This document shows positions 27,038 to 36,736 of a DNA stretch of 64,000 nucleotides, piece after piece (the stretch's first letter is position 1; each line of letters opens with the position of its first letter). The DNA is from Mesorhizobium_G sp049840935 (GTDB lineage: Bacteria; Pseudomonadota; Alphaproteobacteria; Rhizobiales; Rhizobiaceae), in the NCBI GenBank assembly GCA_049840935.1, contig JASGJA010000021.1, positions 62,001 through 126,000 of the forward strand, read 5' to 3'. Both the position numbers and the translations under genes were made by a program. Under the pieces are notes generated by a model, which saw only the letters and a program-made list of their open reading frames with translations, was not told where the DNA came from and searched no databases.

Positions 27038-27841
27038 TACGCCTGATAGAATCACTATTGTTGGGCGGTCGGGCAGGGTTTTGAGCGACACCGATAGCGT
27101 GTCTGTGCTGCGGAAATCGACCGCGAAACCGTCGCCCATCAAGCTGGTAAATTCCGACAGTGGCGTCGCGTGGCGGTGCATTGGCAAGATCATCGAAGAA
27201 TAGAGCCGCGTCGTAATCTCGCTCATCGCCTGCACGGAAAGGGTCATGCCACCATCGATGGGCACCATGACAATATCCAGCCGTCCAATGGCTCCGTAAT
27301 GCGCGTTTTCGAGCCGATGGTGCAAATGGCCGAGATGGCCGATGCATAGGCCCGCGACCTCAAAAATGAAGATCGAATTGCCGTCTTTTTCCATGGCTGC
27401 GCCGTGGCGGATGTCGGTCGGGACATTGCGGATCGTGACATCGTCGATAATTAGTGCGTGGTGTGCCGGGCCACCCTCTGGGTTCCATCCGCGAAGCACG
27501 TATTCAATGCCTTCTGAGGGGTGGTCCGTGTAATGCGTGCGATGCGCCTTGTTCATGGTGACGACGCGCGGGTTAAAATCGTTGCCGTAAACACCACTGA
27601 AATCCGTCGCGATGCGTACGCCTGCAGGCGTTTCGATCAGATATGTCGAGTGGCCCGCATAGGTGATGGTGACGGCTTCATCCGCCGTGGCGACAGGCTG
27701 CCAGTCTGGCGTGAAGTTTGCGTAGCTGATGCCGGGGGCGGATTGCGCAATCGCCATGCATTTTGAAACGACGCGGTTTTCCTGCGCGATGGCGGGGTTG
27801 GCGAACAGTACAAGACAGGCAAACAATAGCGGACGGATCAT
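27035..27841 (-). CDS. exported metallo-beta-lactamase-fold hydrolase
   Basis: The 268-residue protein has a signal peptide (LLFACLVLFANPAIAQ) and an UlaG/ComEC-like metallo-beta-lactamase core: ITYAGHSTYLIETPAGVRIATD near 60, NKAHRTHYTD near 95 and CIGHLGHLHH near 170. The usual HxHxDH is replaced by AHRTHYTD, which keeps the histidines. A metal-dependent hydrolase in the periplasm is likely; the substrate is unknown. The ATG at 27841 is chosen because it gives the signal peptide. Confidence 0.78.
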   Translation of the reverse strand: MIRPLLFACLVLFANPAIAQENRVVSKCMAIAQSAPGISYANFTPDWQPVATADEAVTITYAGHSTYLIETPAGVRIATDFSGVYGNDFNPRVVTMNKAHRTHYTDHPSEGIEYVLRGWNPEGGPAHHALIIDDVTIRNVPTDIRHGAAMEKDGNSIFIFEVAGLCIGHLGHLHHRLENAHYGAIGRLDIVMVPIDGGMTLSVQAMSEITTRLYSSMILPMHRHATPLSEFTSLMGDGFAVDFRSTDTLSVSLKTLPDRPTIVILSGV

Positions 27842-28017
27842 GCGTGACTCCGTTTTACTCCGCCCTGCGTAGACTATTGCGGTGTTGTGCACTGACGCGA
27901 AGTCAAATCTGCGCGAGCGATTTGGTTGGAAGGGAGCATCCACCTGCTGGACGTTTGTCGGCAATTTATCTATAAGCCCGCGAAATCCGAATAGATTTGG
28001 CATCGACAGAGGGCGCC

Positions 28018-28767
28018 ATGGCTGGCCATTCCCAGTTTAAAAACATCATGCATCGCAAGGGCCGTCAGGACGCGGTCCGCTCAAAGATTTTCTCCAAGCT
28101 GGCGCGCGAAATTACCGTCGCTGCAAAGCAGGGCCTGCCAGATCCAGCCATGAACCCGCGCCTGCGTCTGGCAATCCAGAACGCAAAGGCCGAGTCCATG
28201 CCGAAGGATAATATCGCTCGCGCGATCAACAAGGCGACCGGCGGCGATTCGGAGAACTACGAAGAAGTGCGCTATGAGGGCTATGGTCCAGGTGGCGTCG
28301 CCGTCATTGTTGAGGCACTGACCGACAATCGCAACCGCACTGCATCGAATGTGCGGGCGGCCTTTACGAAGGCTGGTGGTGCTTTGGGCGAAACCGGTTC
28401 TGTGTCCTTCATGTGGGATCGTGCCGGTGAAATCTACTACGCGGCCAAGGCGGGCGATGCCGACAAGGTTATGGAAGCTGCAATCGAGGCGGGCGCGGAC
28501 GATGTGGAGTCCGACGAGGAAGGTCACACCATTCTTTGCGGCTTTGAGGACGTGAACGAAGTTTCCAAGGCGCTGGAATCCTCACTTGGTGAAGCCGAAA
28601 GCGTGAAGATTATCTGGAAGCCGCAGAACAACGTTCCGGTGGATGAGGACCGCGCACAATCGCTCATGAAACTGGTCGCAACGCTTGAAGACGACGACGA
28701 CGTGCAAAACGTCTACGCTAACTTCGAGGTCGACGACGCAACCTTGGCGAAGCTGAGCGCGGCGTAG
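28018..28767 (+). CDS. YebC/PmpR-family transcriptional/translational regulator
   Basis: The 249-residue protein begins MAGHSQFKNIMHRKGRQD, the highly conserved YebC start, and contains NKATGGDSENYEEVRYEGYGPGGVA-type sequence with the family GYGPGG motif near residue 90. YebC proteins have been described as DNA-binding regulators and more recently as factors easing ribosome stalling. In many alphaproteobacteria the gene lies near ruvCAB; here it is about 28 kb away. Confidence 0.92.
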   Translation: MAGHSQFKNIMHRKGRQDAVRSKIFSKLAREITVAAKQGLPDPAMNPRLRLAIQNAKAESMPKDNIARAINKATGGDSENYEEVRYEGYGPGGVAVIVEALTDNRNRTASNVRAAFTKAGGALGETGSVSFMWDRAGEIYYAAKAGDADKVMEAAIEAGADDVESDEEGHTILCGFEDVNEVSKALESSLGEAESVKIIWKPQNNVPVDEDRAQSLMKLVATLEDDDDVQNVYANFEVDDATLAKLSAA

Positions 28768-28783
28768 CCTCTCAACAGTCGAA

Positions 28784-28809
28784 AGATACTTTATCTTATA
28801 TAAGTATCT
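28784..28809. promoter_or_regulatory. inverted repeat AGATACTT-N10-AAGTATCT
   Basis: AGATACTT at 28784-28791 and AAGTATCT at 28802-28809 form a perfect 8-bp inverted repeat between yebC and the RDD gene. It could be a terminator stem or an operator. The surrounding 60 bases are markedly AT-rich. Confidence 0.35.
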
Positions 28810-28844
28810 CCTTATGTGAATCTTTTCACGTATGGAGAGTACCT

Positions 28845-29612
28845 TTGAATTCTGATTCCGAAGCGGCTAGTGGTCACTCAACTTCCTCGCTGCGTGCGGG
28901 GTTTTGGCGGCGGTTTAGCGCGCTAATTTTGGATTTTTTGCTCGTTGCTGTGCCGGTTCAGATAGTTGTCGCTATCGCTTTTTCACTGACAGGTGGTGCC
29001 GTACAGACCCAGTTTGGGGTGCATTTTACGGCGTGTAATGTTGTAGAAGCGCTTCCTGCCGGAGTGGAGCTTCCCAACGATTATGATGAGTTCAAAACGT
29101 GTACTGTTTCCCTTTTGGGTATGCCAAATGCCAAGTTTTTTTCTGCACAAAAGAACACAAAAGACGGTGAGACATACACTGTAACATTTCCTCTTAAAGC
29201 AGATGGGACGCCTCGGGATGTTACCGATGTTTCGTGGATGGCTACGTTGGCATTGTTTCTCTATCTAGTTCTCATGGAAGCACATAGAGGAACAACATTT
29301 GGAAAAAGACAACTCGGAATAAGAGTGTATGACATAGATGATTTAGGTCGCATGCGGATTGGATTTGTAAAAGCCGCTAAACGAAAGCTGATTATGGTAT
29401 CGCCTGTGATCTTTTTGTTGTGCCTTTCAACGGTTCTGGCACCTGAAAGTCTAGCAGAATTGGAGCGTTCGTTGTTCAATCCAATTCCTTGGATATTTTT
29501 CGCTATGACTATGCTTTTTTACATTTGGATAATCGTTTCGGTGGTTCGCATGGTTGATCCAATCTATGATCGCTTGGCAGGAACAACGGTCCGACGGGTA
29601 GATGGAAAATAG
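28845..29612 (+). CDS. RDD family membrane protein
   Basis: The 255-residue protein starts at a TTG with GGAGAG 5 bases upstream. It has the RDD pattern: RAGFWRRFSALILDFLLVAVPV near residue 18, then a soluble insert of about 90 residues, then LFLYLVLMEAHRGTTFGKRQLGIRVYD near 145 and two more hydrophobic segments. Base composition is clearly richer in A and T than its neighbours, suggesting horizontal origin. It overlaps the next gene. Function unknown. Confidence 0.75.
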   Translation: MNSDSEAASGHSTSSLRAGFWRRFSALILDFLLVAVPVQIVVAIAFSLTGGAVQTQFGVHFTACNVVEALPAGVELPNDYDEFKTCTVSLLGMPNAKFFSAQKNTKDGETYTVTFPLKADGTPRDVTDVSWMATLALFLYLVLMEAHRGTTFGKRQLGIRVYDIDDLGRMRIGFVKAAKRKLIMVSPVIFLLCLSTVLAPESLAELERSLFNPIPWIFFAMTMLFYIWIIVSVVRMVDPIYDRLAGTTVRRVDGK

Positions 29613-29892
29613 CAAACCAAGCATCCGCATCACCTATTGCACGCAGTGCCAGTGGCTGCTGCGTGCGGGATGGATGGCGCAGGAACTGCTGTCCACTTTT
29701 AGTCTCGAACTGGGTGAGGTGGTGCTGGTGCCGGGGACAGGCGGCGTTTTCACCGTCACCTGCGATGATCAGCTGATTTGGGAGCGCAAGCGCGACGGTG
29801 GGTTCCCAGATGCCGCGAAGCTCAAGCAGCTTGTACGTGACGTGATCGACCCGGAGCGCGATCTCGGCCATTCGGATCGCAAGAAGGTCTGA
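29602..29892 (+). CDS. SelT/SelW/SelH (Rdx family) thioredoxin-fold protein
   Basis: The 96-residue protein carries the redox motif YCTQCQWLLRA near residue 12 (CxxC in place of CxxU), and ends with FPDAAKLKQLVRDVIDP, the usual Rdx C-terminal helix. Members are small thioredoxin-like redox proteins with unknown partners. The start lies inside the last codons of the RDD gene. Confidence 0.87.
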   Translation: MENSKPSIRITYCTQCQWLLRAGWMAQELLSTFSLELGEVVLVPGTGGVFTVTCDDQLIWERKRDGGFPDAAKLKQLVRDVIDPERDLGHSDRKKV

Positions 29893-29916
29893 GAGATAGC
29901 AATCGCACAAATGCAA

Positions 29917-29937
29917 AAGGGGCCCGAAGGCCCCTGA
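29917..29937 (-). terminator. Rho-independent terminator of rpmE
   Basis: On the minus strand GGGGCC, loop TTCG, GGCCCC and TTTTGC follow the rpmE stop codon by about 20 bases. It also lies after the convergent Rdx gene. Confidence 0.75.
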
Positions 29938-29957
29938 GTGCTGGCATTCGCGACGGC

Positions 29958-30179
29958 TTAGATGCCGAGATTCGCAAACTTGTTCTTGAACTTGGAGAGA
30001 CGACCACCGCGGTCGAGCAGGGTCTGCTGCCCGCCGGTCCATGCTGGATGCGTAGCTGAATCGATGTCGAGGTTCAGCGTGTCGCCTTCCTTGCCGTAGG
30101 TCGAGCGCGTGAGATATTCGGTGCCATTGGTCATGACAACCTTGATCGTGTGGTAATCGGGATGGATGTTCGCTTTCAT
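29958..30179 (-). CDS. rpmE: 50S ribosomal protein L31
   Basis: The 73-residue protein begins MKANIHPDYHTIKVVMTNG and contains HPAWTGGQQTLLDRGGRLSKF. It lacks the CxxC zinc site found in the zinc-binding L31 type, which is normal for the alphaproteobacterial form. The ATG at 30179 gives the family length. It is divergent from the ABC exporter gene. Confidence 0.94.
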   Translation of the reverse strand: MKANIHPDYHTIKVVMTNGTEYLTRSTYGKEGDTLNLDIDSATHPAWTGGQQTLLDRGGRLSKFKNKFANLGI

Positions 30180-30361
30180 CGGTCTATCCTGGCTTGTCGG
30201 GGTGAGCGGCCTCGACATGCCCTGCGGCGATGTCACCCACTCGAAAATCTTGAAGCGCGCGGCATGTGACTGTACGGCTTCAGACGGTCGGGCTGGCCTA
30301 TACAACAGCCTCGAAATAAGCACAAGGCCGTGAAAGAGGCATTTCACAGGGCCTGACAGGG

Positions 30362-32179
30362 ATGAAAAGCACCATGGCGCGTGGCACATCGGCGGAGACG
30401 CAGGCGAAGCGGCGTTCACTGAAGCCCCTTGGGCGGCTGGTTCCCTTTGTTATGCGCTATAAGGGCCATGTTGCGGCGGCGCTGTTCTTTCTCACCCTGG
30501 CTGGCGTGACGACGCTTACGTTGCCACTTGCCGTGCGTCGCATGATCGATCACGGCTTTTCCTCCACGGATGGCACGTTCATCGCCAACTATTTCTCGAT
30601 GCTGGTCGTTATTGCGGCAGTTTTGGCACTGGCATCCGCCTGCCGGTATTATTTTGTGGTGACGCTCGGCGAGCGTGTCGTGACGGATATTAGAAGCGCG
30701 GTATTCGCGCATGTCACGACGCTTTCGCCATCCTTCTTTGACAGGTCGCAATCCGGCGAGATCATTTCGCGTCTGGCCGCCGATACCACTCAGATCAAAT
30801 CCGCAGTCGGTGCGACGGCGTCCGTCGCGTTGCGTAATCTCATTCTGGGACTAGGAGCGGTCGCGATGATGGTCGTGACCAGCCCGAAACTTTCCGGTCT
30901 CGTGCTGGCGGCTATCCCGATAATCGTGCTGCCGCTCGTGGCGTTCGGGCGCTCTGTGCGTGCGAAATCGCGACTGGCGCAAGACACGCTTGCAGATGCA
31001 ACAGCCTATGCCAGCGAACAGATCGGGGCTGTCCGCACGCTGCAGTCCTTCACCAATGAGCGGTTGGTTACGAGCAAATTCGCCAAGGCCGTCGAAATGG
31101 CTTTCGAGGCTGCGCGCAGTTCGGTTTTGTCGCGGGCGCTGCTGACATTCGTTGCGATTTTCACGATTTTTGCGTCGGTCGTGGCTGTGCTCTGGTTTGG
31201 CTCGCATGATGTGCTGACAGGGGCACTGTCGCCCGGAACGCTGGGGCAATTCCTGCTCTATTCGGTATTCGCGGCGGGGGCGCTCGGCGCGCTTTCGGAA
31301 GTCTGGGGCGAACTCAGCCAAGCTGCGGGGGCGGCGGAGCGTTTGGCAGAATTGCTCGATGAGCAGCCGACTATCAAGGCTCCGGCCAGTCCGGTGCCGT
31401 TTCCGACGCCAGCCAAAGGCGAAGTATCCTTCCATGCTGTCGATTTTGCCTATCCGATGCGGCCGCATCGTTCGGCTGTGCACGATCTGAGCTTCGAGGT
31501 GAAGCCGGGCGAGACCATTGCGATTGTCGGCCCTTCGGGCGCGGGCAAGACGACGGTTTTTGCGTTGCTCCAGCGCTTTTATGATCCGAATAGCGGTGCG
31601 ATCCTCGTCGATGGAGTTGATATTCGAGGCGCAGATCCGCTTGCGCTGCGCAGCCGCATAGCGACGGTTCCGCAGGATGTAACGGTGTTTGCCGCGAGCA
31701 TACGCGACAACATTGCGTTTGGGCGACCTGGCGCTAGCGAGGAAGAAATCATCGCGGCGGCGAAGGCGGCGCTGGTGGATGAATTCGTCGAGCGTCTGCC
31801 GGAGGGCTACAACACAATGGTTGGTGAGCGCGGCGTCACGCTATCGGGCGGCCAACGGCAACGCTTGGCGATTGCGCGCGCGGTGTTGCGTAATGCACCG
31901 ATCCTGCTGCTCGATGAAGCTACCTCTGCGCTCGATGCAGAAAGCGAACGGTTTGTGCAACATGCGCTGGAAAGCCTGATGGGTGGGCGCACAACGCTGG
32001 TGATTGCACATCGGCTTGCGACAATTCTCAAGGCAGACCGTATTATCGTCATGGATGACGGTCGCATTGTCGAGCAGGGAACGCATGCCGCGCTCGTTAA
32101 GAAGAACGGCATATATGCGCGTCTGGCGCGCCTTCAGTTCGATACCGGCACCGAAGCGTTTGAGCGCGCTGCGGAATAA
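30362..32179 (+). CDS. ABC exporter, fused permease-ATPase (MsbA/ABCB type)
   Basis: The 605-residue half-transporter has a six-helix membrane domain (residues 30-320) and an ATPase domain. Walker A is GPSGAGKTT near 393, the signature is LSGGQRQRLAIARA near 495, Walker B is ILLLDEATSALD, and the H-loop is VIAHRLATI. It is expected to homodimerise and export a lipid or hydrophobic compound. A start at 30374 is also possible. Confidence 0.9.
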   Translation: MKSTMARGTSAETQAKRRSLKPLGRLVPFVMRYKGHVAAALFFLTLAGVTTLTLPLAVRRMIDHGFSSTDGTFIANYFSMLVVIAAVLALASACRYYFVVTLGERVVTDIRSAVFAHVTTLSPSFFDRSQSGEIISRLAADTTQIKSAVGATASVALRNLILGLGAVAMMVVTSPKLSGLVLAAIPIIVLPLVAFGRSVRAKSRLAQDTLADATAYASEQIGAVRTLQSFTNERLVTSKFAKAVEMAFEAARSSVLSRALLTFVAIFTIFASVVAVLWFGSHDVLTGALSPGTLGQFLLYSVFAAGALGALSEVWGELSQAAGAAERLAELLDEQPTIKAPASPVPFPTPAKGEVSFHAVDFAYPMRPHRSAVHDLSFEVKPGETIAIVGPSGAGKTTVFALLQRFYDPNSGAILVDGVDIRGADPLALRSRIATVPQDVTVFAASIRDNIAFGRPGASEEEIIAAAKAALVDEFVERLPEGYNTMVGERGVTLSGGQRQRLAIARAVLRNAPILLLDEATSALDAESERFVQHALESLMGGRTTLVIAHRLATILKADRIIVMDDGRIVEQGTHAALVKKNGIYARLARLQFDTGTEAFERAAE

Positions 32180-32265
32180 GCGGGTTCCCCTCACTCCTCT
32201 CGCATGTTTTCATGCAACGGATTCGGCCTGTACCCGTTTGAGCCGAACTCGAAGAGGAGGAACAG

Positions 32266-33253
32266 ATGGCAAAACACAAACTGACACGCCGTGCCGGTCT
32301 TGCGCTCGGTCTTTCACTTCTGTCCGCTGCAACGTTGGGCAGTCCGGCTTCTGCACAGGGCTTTCCAGACCATCCGGTTACGCTTGTCGTACCATTCGCA
32401 GCGGGCGGCTCAACGGACGTGGTCGCACGCGTGATTGCTGCAAAAATGTCTGATCTGCTTGGCCAACAGGTGATCGTGCAGAACGTGGGCGGCGCTGGTG
32501 GAAGTTTGGGGGCGGGGCAGGTCGCGCGCTGACCCCGATGGCTATACCATCTTGATGGGAACAGTTGCGACCCATGCGCTGAACCCGTTGGTGCTGAAAT
32601 CGACGCCTTATGATCCCGTGAAAGATTTCGCCCCTGTTTCGCTGTTGGTGGTGGTGCCTAACGTTTTGGTGGTCAATCCGCAGCTTCCGGTTAATACCGT
32701 GCAGGAATTGATCGACCTGCTGAAAGCGAATCCCGAGAAATATAGCTATGCGTCATCCGGTAACGGAACGCCGCTGCACCTGTCGGGCGAGTTGTTCAAG
32801 TCGATGGCAGGCGTGCAGATGCAGCATATTCCCTACAAGGGATCTGGGCCTGCGCTGAATGATGTGATCGGCAATCAGGTGCCAATCATGTTCGACAACT
32901 TACCCTCCTCGTCGGCCCATATGAAATCGGGAACGCTGAAGGCACTCGGCGTAACGACCAAGGAGCGAGCGCCGTCATTCCCGGACGTTCCGACGATTGC
33001 CGAAACGGTGCCGGGATATGAGACCTATACTTGGAACGCGCTGTTCGCGCCCGCCAACACCCCGCCGGAAGTCGTCGCCAAACTGAACGAGGCTGCAAAC
33101 AAGGCGATGGCCGACCCTAACGTGATGGAGCGCATGAAGGAATTCAGCGCGACAATCGTTGCTTCAACACCGGAACAGCTTGCTGACCATGTAAAGGCTG
33201 AGATGGCCAAATGGGAGCCTGTGGTAAAGGGCGCAAACGTTCAGATGGAATGA
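32266..33253 (+). pseudogene. TctC-family (Bug) solute-binding protein, frameshifted
   Basis: The first frame encodes a signal peptide (LALGLSLLSAATLGSPASAQ) and the Bug start FPDHPVTLVVPFAAGGSTDV. The second frame resumes at ADPDGYTIL and runs to the C-terminus. They join in the GCGCGC run at 32522-32529, where one base removed or two added restores VARADPDGYT. Bug proteins bind carboxylates in the periplasm for tripartite tricarboxylate transporters, but no TctA or TctB gene is nearby, as is usual for orphan members. Repaired length is about 328 residues. An AGGAGG motif lies just before the ATG. Confidence 0.87.
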
Positions 33254-33256
33254 GCG

Positions 33257-34744
33257 CTAAGCTTCACCATAGCGCTTTTCCAAATGTTCGATGAAGAAGC
33301 GCGCGTCCAGCTTTTCGCCGGTCGCGCGCTTTATCAATTCGGGCGTAGAATAGCGTGAGCCTTGCGACCAGATGTTCGCCCGCCGCCAGTCATTGACGGG
33401 CTCGAAGCGGCCTTGCGCGATTTCCGCGTTTGCAGCGGGGTGCACCTTTTCAAACGCGGCCCATTGCTGCGCGGCCATCAGGGCGCCGAGCGTGTAGGAG
33501 GGGAAATAGCCGAATGCGGCGCCGGGCCAATGCACATCCTGCATCGGACCGTCAGCGGGATTGTCCAGCGTGGAGAGGCCGAGATATTCACGCATTTTCG
33601 CGTCCCACGCCTCTGGAAGATCAGCGACTTCCAGGCGACCTGAGACGAGTTCCTGTTCCAGTTCATAGCGCAGGATGACATGAAGCGGGTAAGTTACTTC
33701 GTCAGCATCCACGCGGATGAAACCGCGCTCTACGTGATGAACCCAAGGCAGAATATCTTCGAGCGACCAAGTTTCGCCTAGCTCGCGTTCCACGACCGGA
33801 AGTGCCCAACGCCAGAAGGCCGGATTGCGGCCAAGCTGCTTTTCGACAAACAGGCTTTGGCTTTCGTGCACTGCCATCCCACGGGCGCGGCCAAGTGGCC
33901 AGTGCCCCCATTCATGCGGAAGGTTTTGCTCGTAAAGCGCATGGCCGGTCTCGTGCAGCACACCCATGAGCGCAGACAGGAAATCATTGGTTTTGTATCG
34001 GGTCGTTATGCGCACATCTGTCGGCACCCCACCGCAGAATGGGTGATGCGAGACGGACAGGCTGCCATGAGTGAAATCGAAGCCGACCGCACCCATCATG
34101 GCAAGACCGAGCGCTCGTTGAGCTTCAACAGGATAGGTGCCGGACAGTGGTTTGCGCCGACGTTTTGTGTCGCGCGCTTCCTGAATGGCAAGCGCCTTCG
34201 GCACAAAATCTTTCAGGAAAGCTTTTAGCTTGTCGAATACGGGTGTGATCTCGGCTGCGCGATTGCCCGGATCATATTGCTCCATCAGTGCGTCATACGG
34301 ATCGAGCTTGAGCACGGAAGCGCGCATTGCCGCTTCTTCACGAACCAACGAGACAATTCCTTCGAGAGCGGGGCGGAAACTTTTCCAGTCATTCTTGGCG
34401 CGAAGGTCACGCCAGAGCTGCTCACTGCGCAGGCGTTGGTTCGTTTGCCGCTCTACAAATTCGGCGGGCAGGCAGGTGAGGTTTGTGTAGTGGCGACGAA
34501 ATTCCTTGACGGCGATGCGCTGGTCGTCGTTGAGATCTTCATTTTCGGCAGCTTCAATCCAGTCCGCAATTTCTGGGGCGGTGGCTTGCCGGTGCAGCAT
34601 TCCGGCCAGCGATGCCATTGCCTCTGCGCGTTTCTCGCCGCCGCCAACGGCCATGTATGTGGCTTCATCCGCGCCAAGAATCGCGAGCGCATGCTCCAGC
34701 GCTTCCAGCTTGTGGCCTAGTTCATCGAGTTTTTGAAAGGACAT
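33257..34744 (-). CDS. M32 family metallocarboxypeptidase
   Basis: The 495-residue zinc carboxypeptidase has the HExxH motif in GVLHETGHALYEQ near residue 265, with the third ligand glutamate in MAVHESQSLFVEK near 295. HPFCGGVPTDVRITTRY and the C-terminal FGYFPSYTLGALMAAQ are family signatures. M32 enzymes trim C-terminal residues from peptides in the cytoplasm. The ATG at 34744 is the family start; the longer frame adds unrelated residues. It converges with the TctC-like gene with almost no spacer. Confidence 0.92.
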   Translation of the reverse strand: MSFQKLDELGHKLEALEHALAILGADEATYMAVGGGEKRAEAMASLAGMLHRQATAPEIADWIEAAENEDLNDDQRIAVKEFRRHYTNLTCLPAEFVERQTNQRLRSEQLWRDLRAKNDWKSFRPALEGIVSLVREEAAMRASVLKLDPYDALMEQYDPGNRAAEITPVFDKLKAFLKDFVPKALAIQEARDTKRRRKPLSGTYPVEAQRALGLAMMGAVGFDFTHGSLSVSHHPFCGGVPTDVRITTRYKTNDFLSALMGVLHETGHALYEQNLPHEWGHWPLGRARGMAVHESQSLFVEKQLGRNPAFWRWALPVVERELGETWSLEDILPWVHHVERGFIRVDADEVTYPLHVILRYELEQELVSGRLEVADLPEAWDAKMREYLGLSTLDNPADGPMQDVHWPGAAFGYFPSYTLGALMAAQQWAAFEKVHPAANAEIAQGRFEPVNDWRRANIWSQGSRYSTPELIKRATGEKLDARFFIEHLEKRYGEA

Positions 34745-34857
34745 GCGTACTCCGGTGTTCTGGAAAACCGGAGGGGACATGAGTCCCGCGTCTTGGGCAA
34801 GTGGTTTTGCAATCCGGGTAGCGCCGCGAGCCGAATGGCCCGCGGCGTCCGAGCGGT

Positions 34858-35100
34858 TCAAGAGTTGTTCAGCCAGACTTCGTGATGCAGCGGGTTATGC
34901 CGCATCGATTGGTTTGCTGCGCTCTGCCGCGCCATAGAGCCATATTCCGTATTTTTACCCGGAATTTCCACATGCGAAACGCCCTGCATAATCAGCGCTT
35001 CATGTTCGACCAGACTGGTTACTGGCGCAGCATAGGCCGCACCGAAAGAACCAGAAACAAGTATAGCGGCAAGTCCCGCCTTGATTAAATTCGAGCGCAT
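34858..35100 (-). CDS. small exported protein, hypothetical
   Basis: The 80-residue protein has a clear signal peptide (LIKAGLAAILVSGSFGAAYA, cleavage after AYAA) and a short mature part rich in His, Ser and Asn. Rhizobiales encode many such small DUF680-like secreted proteins, but I cannot place it with certainty. GGAGAC-like purines precede the ATG. Function unknown. Confidence 0.6.
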   Translation of the reverse strand: MRSNLIKAGLAAILVSGSFGAAYAAPVTSLVEHEALIMQGVSHVEIPGKNTEYGSMARQSAANQSMRHNPLHHEVWLNNS

Positions 35101-35333
35101 GATTGCGTCTCCTTTTCAGTCATTCGCGCCAGTGGGCGGCGCGTTGTCTGGATCGTCCGGTCCGTCGTGTCGCGGTATTTCAGCCGCCGGCGCATCCCGA
35201 TCCGTCACTGAATTTAGGCTTCCTGTTGCTGGGCGCAAATTAAGGATAATTAATTCGCATCAAGGATTTATGATCGGTTTCAGGTCGCGATTGACACAGT
35301 TTTGCCGCGTCTGGGAGGCAGGCGTCTGCGGCG

Positions 35334-35705
35334 TTAGTTTGCTTTGGTTGCTTGATTGTCAGGCTTGGCGCGCCAGGTACCGCCGCAACCTGAGCCAGCA
35401 TCTATCCACGAGCCGCGCAGCAAATCTTTTTCGTGCTTGCCTGTGAAATTATAGATGCGGGCTCCTTTGCGCCCATTCATTTCGAGCGCGGCATTGGGCT
35501 TTAGGGTGCCGGAGAGTTCGATGCCGCTGGCCGTCAATTTGGCTTTCAGCGCATCCCCATCGAGAGTGAGGGAGATTGGTCCGGCGCTGCAGATTACACC
35601 TCGCTCCATTATCCGCAGGGCGATGGTCTCTCCGGTCCATTGCGTTGGATCGGCTTTGGCAGGCAAGGTGAACATGCATGCGACCAAAACCAATCGCAAA
35701 TGCAT
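35334..35705 (-). CDS. exported protein, hypothetical
   Basis: The 123-residue protein has a short signal peptide (LRLVLVACMFTLPAKA) and a compact beta-rich mature domain. Two cysteines (VICSAG and SGCGGTW) may form a disulfide. It begins 1 base after the stop of the OmpA-like gene, so it is probably the third gene of the MotA/OmpA operon and may act with it in the envelope. I do not recognise the family. Confidence 0.65.
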   Translation of the reverse strand: MHLRLVLVACMFTLPAKADPTQWTGETIALRIMERGVICSAGPISLTLDGDALKAKLTASGIELSGTLKPNAALEMNGRKGARIYNFTGKHEKDLLRGSWIDAGSGCGGTWRAKPDNQATKAN

Positions 35706-35706
35706 A

Positions 35707-36736
35707 TCAGCGCTCCGTCAGCTTTAGTTCAATGCGGCGGTTGCGGGCGCGTGCCTCGTCTGTGTCGGCAGGATCGAGCGGTTGAAATTCGCCAAAGCCC
35801 GCAGCGACTAGCCGGTTTGCGGGTACGCCATTCGCAATGAGAAACTTCACGACCGAAGTGGCGCGGGCAGAGGACAGTTCCCAATTATCCTTGAACCGAC
35901 CGGTTCCCGAAAGCGGGACGTTGTCCGTGTGACCATCGACGCGCAGAACCCAATTAATCTCCGGCGGAATTTCGCGCTGTAGCTCGATGATAGCGGCGGC
36001 GAGCTTTTTCATCTCGGCTTCGCCCTGCAGGATTGATCGTTTCGGCTCCAACCGGGAAAAGCACCTCCGACTGGAACACGAAGCGGTCGCCCACGATGCG
36101 GATGTTGTCGCGGTCGGAGAGGATTTCACGCAGACGCCCGAAGAAGTCGGAGCGATAGCGATTGAGTTCTTGCACACGCTGCGCCAAGGCGACGTTCAAG
36201 CGCTTGCCGAGGTCCGCGATTTTGGTGTTGGACTCCTGATCGCGCTTTTCAGATGCGTCGAGAGCATCTTCCAATGCGCCAATCTGTTTGCGAAGTGCGG
36301 CGATCTGCTGGTTCAAGAGTTCGACCTGTGACATGGCGCGCTGGCTTAGCTGCTTTTCATTGTCGAGTTCGCCGGTGAGCGTGCCGATGCGCGCCTGTGC
36401 CTGCTGGTCGTTGCCAGCGCCTTGCGAAAGCAATTGCTGGAGGCGGCTCTTTTCGGTTTCTGAGGCGGAAAGAGATGCTTGCAAATTGGCAAGCTGGTCC
36501 AACGCGTCCTGAGAATTTGAGCGCTCAAGCGCCAATAGCTGCGTTAGTTCGTTGATTTGGGAGTTGAGGCGGTTCAATACCTCATCCTTGCCGCTGATTT
36601 CGCGCGACAGAAGAAATTGCGCCAGCACAAAAACCGAAAGCAAAAACATGATCGACAGGAGCAGGGTCGACAGCGCATCGACGAAGCCCGGCCAGTAATC
36701 GACGCGGCGTTCCGAACGCCCTCGTGCGAGCGCCAT
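35707..36736 (-). pseudogene. OmpA/MotB-type peptidoglycan-binding protein, frameshifted
   Basis: The N-terminal frame has a single membrane helix (LSTLLLSIMFLLSVFVLAQFLL), then a coiled coil of about 150 residues. The C-terminal frame has an OmpA-like peptidoglycan-binding domain (DGHTDNVPLSGTGRFKDNWELSSARA, split by family as usual). The frames join near 36021-36027, where INPAG should continue as EAEMKKLAA; one base removed or two added repairs it. The repaired protein is about 342 residues. It directly follows the MotA/ExbB-like gene and forms a proton-channel-like pair conserved in Rhizobiales. Confidence 0.86.
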
